5,541 nt of DNA from Eggerthellaceae bacterium (lineage in GTDB: Bacteria > Actinomycetota > Coriobacteriia > Coriobacteriales > Eggerthellaceae). A program made the translations under genes and the position numbers. The DNA lies in assembly GCA_900754955.1 (NCBI GenBank), contig CAAEEV010000207.1, positions 1 through 5,541 on the forward strand, written 5' to 3'. This document shows positions 1 to 4,307 of this stretch, piece by piece (position 1 is the stretch's first letter; every line of letters begins with the position of its first letter). The notes under the pieces are model-generated. The model worked only from the letters and a program-made list of their open reading frames with translations, was not told the origin of the DNA and searched no databases.

Positions 1-1239
1 CAGCGCGTCGGCGCGGTCGGTGTGCTCCCAGGTGAACTCGGGCAGCTCGCGGCCGAAGTGGCCGTAGGCCGCCGTCTTGCGGTAGATCGGGCGACGCAGG
101 TCGAGCTCATCGATGATGGCGCCGGGGCGCAGGTCGAACACCTCGTTCACCGCGCGCTCGATGGCAGTCACGTCCACCTTCTCGGTGCCGAACGTCTCCA
201 CCATGACCGAAACGGGATGGGCGACGCCGATCGCATAGGCGATCTGCACCTCGCAGCGATCGGCGAGGCCCGCCGCCACCACGTTCTTCGCCACCCAGCG
301 CGCCGCGTAGGCGCCCGAACGGTCGACCTTCGTGCAGTCCTTGCCCGAGAACGCGCCGCCGCCGTGACGGCCCATGCCGCCGTAGGTGTCCACGATGATC
401 TTGCGGCCCGTAAGACCCGCATCGCCCATCGGTCCGCCCACGACGAAACGACCCGTGGGGTTCACGTAGATCGCGGCGTCGTCGGCGAGCTTCACGTTGT
501 GCTCGGCGAACACCGGCTCGATCACCTGGGCGATCACGTCGGCGCGCAGCTGGTCCTGCTCCACGTCCTCGGCGTGCTGCGTCGAGACGACCACCTTCTC
601 GACCGCCGTGGGAACGCCGTCGACGTAGCGCACCGACACCTGCGTCTTGCCGTCGGGGCGCAGATAGCCGAGCGTGCCGTCCTTGCGCACCTGCGACAGG
701 CGCTCGGAGAGACGGTGCGCGAGGAAGATGGGCATCGGCATGAGCGAGGGCGTCTCGTTGCAGGCGTAGCCGAACATCATGCCCTGGTCGCCGGCGCCTA
801 CCGTGTCGTACGGGTCGGCGCCTTCGCCGTGCTGGGCCTCCCACGACTCGTCAACGCCCTGCGCGATGTCGGGCGACTGCTCGTGGATGGCATTGAGCAC
901 GCCGCACGTGGTGCCGTCGAAGCCGTACTTCGCACGGTCGTAGCCGATCTCGCACACGACGTCGCGCACGATGGCGGGCACGTCCACGTAGGCCTGCGTG
1001 CGAATCTCGCCCGCCACCATGACGGTGCCGGTGGTCACGAGCGTCTCGCAGGCGCAGCGCACCTGGCTCACGTCAGCGGGCTGGCCGTTCGGAGCGATGT
1101 AGCCCTCCTTCTGCAGCTCGATCTCCTTGGCGAGGATCGCATCGAGGATGGCGTCGGAGATCTGGTCGCAGATCTTGTCAGGATGCCCCTCGGTCACCGA
1201 CTCGGACGTGAAAAGATAGGTTGAGTGTTCTTGCGTCAT
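1..1239 (-). CDS. metK: S-adenosylmethionine synthetase (methionine adenosyltransferase), 3' end beyond window
   Basis: Cytoplasmic enzyme that makes S-adenosylmethionine (SAM) from methionine and ATP, releasing phosphate and pyrophosphate. 413 codons are visible with no stop. The visible C-terminus ([19 protein letters not shown]) matches the usual end of the family, so probably only a few residues are missing. Visible signatures: EGHPDK at residues 17-22 (the His is catalytic in the family), the GAGDQG loop at 148-153 followed by MMFGYA, and the glycine-rich GGGAFSGKD at 293-301 (phosphate binding and K+ site). The N-terminal, central and C-terminal MetK domains are all present without a gap. 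The ATG at 1237-1239 is chosen because an excellent AAGGAGG lies 7 bases upstream and [20 protein letters not shown] is a typical MetK N-terminus. The gene has its own promoter and a SAM-riboswitch-like leader. The upstream gene on the same strand is a radical SAM protein, 232 bases away. Confidence 0.97.
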   Translation of the reverse strand, partial: MTQEHSTYLFTSESVTEGHPDKICDQISDAILDAILAKEIELQKEGYIAPNGQPADVSQVRCACETLVTTGTVMVAGEIRTQAYVDVPAIVRDVVCEIGYDRAKYGFDGTTCGVLNAIHEQSPDIAQGVDESWEAQHGEGADPYDTVGAGDQGMMFGYACNETPSLMPMPIFLAHRLSERLSQVRKDGTLGYLRPDGKTQVSVRYVDGVPTAVEKVVVSTQHAEDVEQDQLRADVIAQVIEPVFAEHNVKLADDAAIYVNPTGRFVVGGPMGDAGLTGRKIIVDTYGGMGRHGGGAFSGKDCTKVDRSGAYAARWVAKNVVAAGLADRCEVQIAYAIGVAHPVSVMVETFGTEKVDVTAIERAVNEVFDLRPGAIIDELDLRRPIYRKTAAYGHFGRELPEFTWEHTDRADAL

Positions 1240-1246
1240 GAAGATT

Positions 1247-1253
1247 CCTCCTT
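1247..1253 (-). promoter_or_regulatory. Shine-Dalgarno sequence of metK, touching riboswitch helix P1
   Basis: Reads AAGGAGG on the minus strand and ends 7 bases before the ATG at 1239, which is near ideal. Its first two A residues (1253-1252) also form the end of the P1 helix of the riboswitch-like element. A stable P1 would therefore sit directly against the ribosome landing site. Confidence 0.85.
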
Positions 1254-1338
1254 CATCGCTGTTGGCCGGACCACCTTGACGCACGTCAGGTTGGTGTCGG
1301 GATCGCCGAGCCAACTCTCTCCCCCGACTCTGGATAAA
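1252..1338 (-). ncRNA. SAM riboswitch (SAM-I/SAM-IV clan) in the metK leader
   Basis: Read on the minus strand, the leader folds in the SAM-I layout. P1 is UUUAUC (1338-1333) with GAUGAA (1257-1252), and J1/2 reads CAGAG where SAM-I has AAGAG. P2a is UCGGGG (1327-1322) with UCCCGA (1302-1297). An internal GA...GGCGA matches the SAM-I kink-turn, and P2b is GAG/CUC with loop AGUUGG. J2/3 reads CCAACC where the family has GCAACC. P3 is ACCUGAC with GUC(A)AGGU around 1293-1274, followed by the family-like AAGGUG. The P2 loop GUUGGC (1315-1310) is perfectly complementary to GCCAAC (1266-1261), giving the expected pseudoknot. No clear P4 arm is visible, which favours a SAM-IV or SAM-I/IV variant over classic SAM-I. 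No terminator follows and P1 abuts the Shine-Dalgarno, so the likely mode is translational repression of metK when SAM is abundant. The fold was derived by eye; exact family membership is uncertain. Confidence 0.82.
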
Positions 1339-1352
1339 TGGACAGATGCGTT

Positions 1353-1407
1353 GAGCGGCGAAGCGCTGTGTACCGCGAATCCTTCAGCACCCGCAGGCGC
1401 GCCGCTC
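1353..1407 (-). other. Long-range stem in the metK leader upstream of the riboswitch
   Basis: GAGCGGCG (1407-1400 on the minus strand) is perfectly complementary to CGCCGCTC (1360-1353), an 8-bp GC-rich stem enclosing 39 bases. It lies between the candidate start of transcription and the riboswitch aptamer. It may stabilise or insulate the leader, but in GC-rich DNA an 8-bp match can also arise by chance. Confidence 0.35.
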
Positions 1408-1421
1408 CGCAATCGCTAGAC

Positions 1422-1449
1422 AGTATAGGGAAATATGCGCCACGCGCAA
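1422..1449 (-). promoter_or_regulatory. Candidate sigma-70-type promoter of metK
   Basis: On the minus strand a -10 box TATACT (1427-1422) stands 16 bases downstream of a weak -35 box TTGCGC (1449-1444). The -10 box matches TATAAT at 5 of 6 positions and lies in a locally AT-richer patch. Transcription would start near 1415, giving a leader of about 175 bases that contains the whole riboswitch. The promoter begins just after the stop codon of the radical SAM gene, so metK is probably transcribed independently of it. Confidence 0.6.
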
Positions 1450-1471
1450 GGACAAAGGTTGCAAAGAACGG

Positions 1472-2854
1472 CTACGCGCGCTGCTCGACCACCGACCGCT
1501 CGTCGCGCGCGGGGTCGAACGCGCCGTGCATGACGCGGCCCGCGCGCTCGAACTTCTCGATGTCGGTTTCCGCCATGCCGATGTAGGGTGCATCGCGGCG
1601 CGCGGCGCGCTCATCGCTGCAGTCGGTCCAGAGACGCTCGGCCACGGGCTTCCACGCCTGCGCTGCCGGCACGCACTTGGTCGCGAGCTCCTCGGCGCTC
1701 TCCTCGTGCTCGAGATCGGTCGAATGCGCGCCCGAGCGGCGCACCGCATCGACGAGGCACTCGGGGTTCTCGAGCATCGGGCACGGCCTCAGCAGGTTCT
1801 CGTTGAACGGCTGGTCGCGGTAGTATTCCATGAAGATCGGCGATTGCAGCGCCTCGAGCAGCGTCACGTCGTGGATGTTGGCGTTCGAGTAGTGGATGAA
1901 CACGCACGGCTCGACGTCGCCCGCCGCGTTGATGTGGAGGTAGCGCCGCCCGCCCGCGATGCAGCCGCCCACGAACTCGCCGTCGTGCTGGAAGTCGAGC
2001 GTGAACAGCGGCTTCTCGGTGCGCGCACGGCGCACGAACCGGTAGAGGTGCTCGCGCTGCTCGGGCGTGGGTATGAGGCTCGTTGGGGCGTTCACGCCCA
2101 CGGGCATGTACGTGAAGATCCAGGCGAAGAGCGCGCCCTTGTCGATGAGCCAGTCGAAGTACGCATCGCTCGCGATGGACGACGCGTTCGCGCTTGTGTA
2201 GCAGCACGAGACGCCGAACGGCAGGCCGTGCGCGCGCAGCAGGTCCATCGCGGCGTCGACGCGCGCATAGGTTCCCGCGCCGCGGCGCGCGTCGGTAGCC
2301 GCCTCGTCGCCTTCCGCCGAGATCGCGGGGACGAAGTTCTTCACGCGGATGAGGTCCTGGCAGAAGTCCTCGTCGATGAGCGTCGCGTTGGTGAAGCAGA
2401 GGAAAGCGCAGTCGGGATGCGCCTCGCACAGGCGGATGAGGTCGCGCTTGCGCACGAGGGGCTCGCCGCCCGTGTAGATGTACACGTGCACGCCGAGCTC
2501 CTTGCCTTGGCGAATGATCGAGTCGATGTCGTCGTAGCTGAGGTTGAGGCTGCGCCCGTACTCGGCCGCCCAGCAGCCCGTGCAGTGCAGGTTGCAGGCG
2601 CTCGTCGGGTCGAGCAGGATCGCCCAGGGCACGTTGCAGCGGTGTTCGTCGCGCATCTTCTCCTGGGTGCCCCACACGAGCAGGTTGGCGTCGACGAGGA
2701 ACGTCTTGATGAGCGGCCCGACGACCTCGGGGTTGAGCTGCGTGATGCGCATGAGAAGCTGATACCAGTTGTTCTTCTGCTCGATAGCGTTGCGAAACGC
2801 CGCACGCTGCGACGAGAAGAGCGCCTCGGGAAGGAGCGCGTCAAGCTTCTCCAT
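1472..2854 (-). CDS. Radical SAM protein with SPASM-like C-terminal cysteines (probably N-terminally frameshifted)
   Basis: 460 residues from the ATG at 2854. Radical SAM enzymes cleave SAM with a [4Fe-4S] cluster to form a 5'-deoxyadenosyl radical; the substrate here is unknown. Residues 82-94 (DPTSACNLHCTGC) hold the cluster motif CX3CX2C (C87, C91, C94), and GGEP at 129-132 is the SAM-binding motif. Residues 298-366 carry further cysteines (C298, C317, C358, C366) in a SPASM/Twitch-like arrangement that could bind auxiliary iron-sulfur clusters, with GGRRYLHINAAGDVEPC between the first two. The family is common in anaerobic Firmicutes and Actinobacteria and is distantly related to AlbA/anSME-type proteins. 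The tail after about residue 412 is polar and Arg-rich and looks like an extension. The start at 2854 has no ribosome binding site. Family-like sequence continues upstream in frame (NKLIDYLLDDPERHIDKI) to a stop at 2945-2947 without another start codon. The original start is therefore probably the ATG at 2948 in another frame. Divergent from a TetR regulator across a palindrome. Confidence 0.88.
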   Translation of the reverse strand: MEKLDALLPEALFSSQRAAFRNAIEQKNNWYQLLMRITQLNPEVVGPLIKTFLVDANLLVWGTQEKMRDEHRCNVPWAILLDPTSACNLHCTGCWAAEYGRSLNLSYDDIDSIIRQGKELGVHVYIYTGGEPLVRKRDLIRLCEAHPDCAFLCFTNATLIDEDFCQDLIRVKNFVPAISAEGDEAATDARRGAGTYARVDAAMDLLRAHGLPFGVSCCYTSANASSIASDAYFDWLIDKGALFAWIFTYMPVGVNAPTSLIPTPEQREHLYRFVRRARTEKPLFTLDFQHDGEFVGGCIAGGRRYLHINAAGDVEPCVFIHYSNANIHDVTLLEALQSPIFMEYYRDQPFNENLLRPCPMLENPECLVDAVRRSGAHSTDLEHEESAEELATKCVPAAQAWKPVAERLWTDCSDERAARRDAPYIGMAETDIEKFERAGRVMHGAFDPARDERSVVEQRA

Positions 2855-2948
2855 GATCTTGTCGATATGGCGCTCGGGATCGTCGAGAAGATAGTCGATG
2901 AGCTTGTTGGCTGGCCGCCGCGCGCTTCGCGAAATCCATTGGCTTCAT
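2855..2948 (-). pseudogene. Displaced 5' end of the radical SAM gene (apparent one-base frameshift)
   Basis: An ATG at 2948-2946 is preceded by AAAGGAAG, 5 bases upstream, and starts MKPMDFAKRAAAS. Left in this frame, it soon becomes Arg/Ser-rich nonsense and stops at 2843-2841 after 35 codons. In the frame of the downstream gene the DNA from about 2908 to 2855 reads NKLIDYLLDDPERHIDKI, a helical segment typical of the N-terminus of this family. Removing one base around 2909-2912 joins the two into a continuous protein of about 491 residues. The indel site is somewhere in GC-rich 2909-2931. It may be a true mutation or a sequencing or assembly error; no slippery site typical of programmed frameshifting is seen. 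Confidence 0.65.
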
Positions 2949-2958
2949 GTTCGCTTCC
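2949..2958 (-). promoter_or_regulatory. Ribosome binding site for the upstream ATG (2948) of the radical SAM gene
   Basis: On the minus strand GGAAG, within AAAGGAAGCGAAC, precedes the ATG at 2948 at normal spacing. Nothing comparable precedes the ATG at 2854. This is the main reason to regard 2948 as the original start. Confidence 0.55.
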
Positions 2959-2982
2959 TTTCGCCCAGAGGACGGCTCGAAG

Positions 2983-3003
2983 AGCAGGTCGCCCTCCCCT
3001 GCT
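2983..3003 (-). other. Hairpin in the leader of the radical SAM gene
   Basis: AGCAGG (3003-2998 on the minus strand) pairs with CCTGCT (2988-2983) around a 9-base loop. It sits between the palindromic operator and the start at 2948. Without a U-tract it is not a terminator. It could be an mRNA-stability or leader element, or chance. Confidence 0.3.
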
Positions 3004-3034
3004 TGCTCGTTTCTCGAGATTTTACTCGCTCATT

Positions 3035-3060
3035 GTTTATTCTACAAGTGTAGAATAAAC
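3035..3060. promoter_or_regulatory. Perfect 26-bp palindrome, likely operator for the divergent TetR / radical SAM pair
   Basis: GTTTATTCTACA (3035-3046) and TGTAGAATAAAC (3049-3060) are exact reverse complements separated by AG. The site is strikingly AT-rich in a GC-rich sequence. It lies almost midway between the TetR start (3146) and the upstream radical SAM start (2948). Being palindromic, it carries a TAGAAT hexamer on both strands (3051-3056 plus, 3044-3039 minus) that resembles a -10 box, so a bound repressor could block RNA polymerase directly. TetR dimers typically bind palindromes of this kind beside their own gene, so the neighbouring repressor is the likely ligand. The core TACAnnTGTA also fits the CopY/BlaI operator pattern, but no such regulator is in view. 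Confidence 0.8.
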
Positions 3061-3080
3061 ATCACTCTACGAACTTTTCA

Positions 3081-3108
3081 TTGCAGCTACGGGGGAAACC
3101 GATAAGAT
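3081..3108 (+). promoter_or_regulatory. Weak candidate promoter of the TetR gene
   Basis: TTGCAG (3081-3086) and TAAGAT (3103-3108) are 16 bases apart and would start transcription near 3115, about 30 bases before the GTG start. The boxes match consensus at 3 and 4 of 6 positions. The alternative is a promoter using the TAGAAT inside the palindrome at 3051-3056, which has no good -35 box. Confidence 0.3.
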
Positions 3109-3145
3109 TGGACTCAACTCAAACACCATTGTGAGGAGCGCCGCC

Positions 3146-3742
3146 GTGACCAGAAAAGACACCTGCGCCGAGAACACGCCCAAGCTCGACCGCCGCATCG
3201 TCAAGACGAAACGCGCCATCAAGGAGGCGTTCCACCGCCTCATCGCCAAGCAGGGCTTCGGCACCTTCTCCATCACGGCGCTTGCGCAGGAAGCCGACAT
3301 CGACCGCAAGACGTTCTACCTTCACTACACCTCGATCGACGATCTCGTTCAGGAGGAGGCTGTCGACCTCGTCAACCGCATCACCTGCGCGCTTTCGCAG
3401 CCTCACGACGAGCTCACGACCGCGCGCCCGCTCAACACGGGCGCGGTGCTGCGCGAGCTCGCACAGCTCGTCGAGGAGGACTGCACCCTCTACCAGCGGC
3501 TTTTCTCCTCGATGTCGGTCGAGCAGATGGTGCGCGCGCTACACGGCCCCGTCATGGACGAAGCGCGCGACGAAGGCTGGCTCGACGCCGTGCCGGACGA
3601 GCGGGCGCTCTCCTACCTCGTCGACTTCTACATCGCCGTCACCCTCACGGCGTTCAGAAACTGGCTGCTGGAAGACGAGCCGCGCTCCATCGACGAGCTC
3701 ATGTCCGCGCTGAGTCTCCTCGAGCTCGCAAACGCACGCTGA
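3146..3742 (+). CDS. TetR/AcrR-family transcriptional regulator
   Basis: 198 residues, the normal length for the family: a dimeric DNA-binding repressor released by a small ligand. After a short polar N-terminus, residues 19-66 form the TetR DNA-binding domain. IKEAFHRLIAKQGFGTFSI leads into the helix-turn-helix ITALAQEADIDRKTFYLHY (about 43-61), whose TFYLHY matches the family's recognition-helix signature. Residues about 70-198 form the helical ligand and dimer domain, with a hydrophobic segment YLVDFYIAVTLTAFRNWLL near 157-175 typical of the C-terminal domain; the ligand cannot be inferred. The GTG at 3146 is preferred because GAGGAG (3133-3138) lies 7 bases upstream. The in-frame GTG at 3131 would overlap that site and has no ribosome binding site of its own. 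Divergent from the radical SAM gene across a perfect palindrome, it most likely controls that gene and itself. Confidence 0.93.
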   Translation: MTRKDTCAENTPKLDRRIVKTKRAIKEAFHRLIAKQGFGTFSITALAQEADIDRKTFYLHYTSIDDLVQEEAVDLVNRITCALSQPHDELTTARPLNTGAVLRELAQLVEEDCTLYQRLFSSMSVEQMVRALHGPVMDEARDEGWLDAVPDERALSYLVDFYIAVTLTAFRNWLLEDEPRSIDELMSALSLLELANAR

Positions 3743-3772
3743 GCCGCGCCGGAGCTCGTCTCACCGCCCCCG

Positions 3773-3977
3773 TTCCGTTAATCTCGGATATTTCCAGAAA
3801 AAGGGCGCTGTGTAACACCCGAAACGCCCGCTGCGCGCTTCCCGAAAAGCGCCTTCCGAATAACCCCAGGTCAGAGCCTTGCCGAAAACGCGCGTCCCCC
3901 CTCCGATCCTTCCGAAGCGCGCAAAAGTGTTACAAAGCGGCCTTTATTTGGAAAAATCAGGAAATAGCGCAACGGAA
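3773..3977. repeat. Imperfect inverted repeat of about 200 bp between tetR-type gene and ATP-grasp gene
   Basis: The two halves, read inward on opposite strands, share the same blocks in the same order. TTCCGTT: 3773-3779 and 3971-3977. TATTTCC followed by one base and GA: 3789-3798 and 3957-3966. AAAGGSCGCTKTGTAACAC: 3800-3818 and 3927-3945, 17 of 19 identical, ending in TGTAACAC. TGCGCGCTTC: 3832-3841 and 3914-3923. Spacing between blocks differs by up to about 10-15 bases, so these are two diverged copies of one element in opposite orientation. The left copy contains a hairpin GCGCTT/AAGCGC (3835-3852). CCTTCCGAA occurs as a direct repeat at 3852 and 3908. No transposase or target-site duplication is seen. 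It resembles paired REP/BIME-type elements or a relic of a small non-autonomous mobile element. Alternatively, TGTAACAC is a protein binding site. Confidence 0.6.
3835..3852. other. Small hairpin downstream of the TetR gene
   Basis: GCGCTT and AAGCGC pair around CCCGAA. It could contribute to ending TetR transcription, about 95 bases after the stop codon, but no U-tract follows, so it is not called as an intrinsic terminator. Confidence 0.3.
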
Positions 3978-4240
3978 AGGTAGTGTACGCGCCCAAAGGC
4001 AAACCGGGGCCACGCACCACTCCGCACGGCGCATTCGCCCATATCCGGTTCCGTGGAGCATGGGTGCTCACACTCCGCATGCGTTCGTATACGCGCCTTC
4101 GCTTCCGCCGCCTGCTTCGCCTCCAGCTCCGCCCGCACCCACACGCGTTCGCACGCGGCTGAGCGCGACTACGGAAAAGATCGGGCGCGCATCGCAAGCA
4201 TGCGCTCCCCCGCTCCTTGTGCGTTCGCTCAGCCCTCGGC
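3978..4240. other. Intergenic stretch without a supported gene
   Basis: No convincing coding region on either strand and no tRNA-like fold. Two small dyads are visible. GTGGAGCA (4053-4060) pairs with TGCTC-A-CAC (4065-4073) with one bulged A. GCGCAT (4187-4192) pairs with ATGCGC (4200-4205). Neither is followed by a T-tract. A minus-strand frame at about 4141-4095 reads RAELEAKQAAEAKARI, coiled-coil-like, but has no ribosome binding site and loses protein character afterwards. Confidence 0.5.
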
Positions 4241-4249
4241 GTACCGTGG

Positions 4250-4255
4250 TAAAAT
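4250..4255 (+). promoter_or_regulatory. Candidate -10 box for the ATP-grasp gene
   Basis: TAAAAT matches TATAAT at 5 of 6 positions, about 50 bases before the start codon, in the only AT-rich patch near the gene. No good -35 hexamer is seen at 16-18 bases upstream, so this is tentative. Confidence 0.4.
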
Positions 4256-4287
4256 TGATGGGTTTGGAGCATTGTCTATCCCGATGC

Positions 4288-4295
4288 AAAAGGAG
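4288..4295 (+). promoter_or_regulatory. Ribosome binding site of the ATP-grasp gene
   Basis: AAAAGGAG lies 12 bases before the ATG at 4308, rather far. The site overlaps the codons of an alternative in-frame ATG at 4284, which has no well-placed site of its own. It therefore favours 4308 as the start. Confidence 0.5.
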
Positions 4296-4307
4296 CAGCC
4301 TGCACCT

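Noticed and set aside
22..1224. Long plus-strand open frame opposite metK
   Set aside because: It is antisense to an unambiguous metK; its His/Arg/Val-rich translation is a typical shadow of GC-rich coding DNA.
1526..3058. Long plus-strand open frame opposite the radical SAM gene
   Set aside because: Arg/Val/Ala/His-rich shadow. It runs through the palindrome and matches no protein pattern, while the opposite strand has clear radical SAM motifs.
3803..3829. Intrinsic terminator on the minus strand (GGGCG/CGCCC stem followed by TTTTT)
   Set aside because: The loop is about 17 bases and no minus-strand gene lies upstream to be terminated. The bases are better explained as part of the inverted repeat.
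4053..4073. Hairpin with GAGCA/TGCTC stem as a possible terminator
   Set aside because: No T-tract on either strand and no gene ending nearby.
3944..4144. Minus-strand 66-codon frame with a helical Ala/Glu/Lys stretch (RAELEAKQAAEAKARI)
   Set aside because: No ribosome binding site, only a GTG start, and the rest lacks protein character. A decayed gene fragment cannot be excluded.
3871..4272. Minus-strand 133-codon frame in the intergenic region
   Set aside because: Arg/Ser-rich with no ribosome binding site or recognisable motif, and it crosses the inverted repeat.
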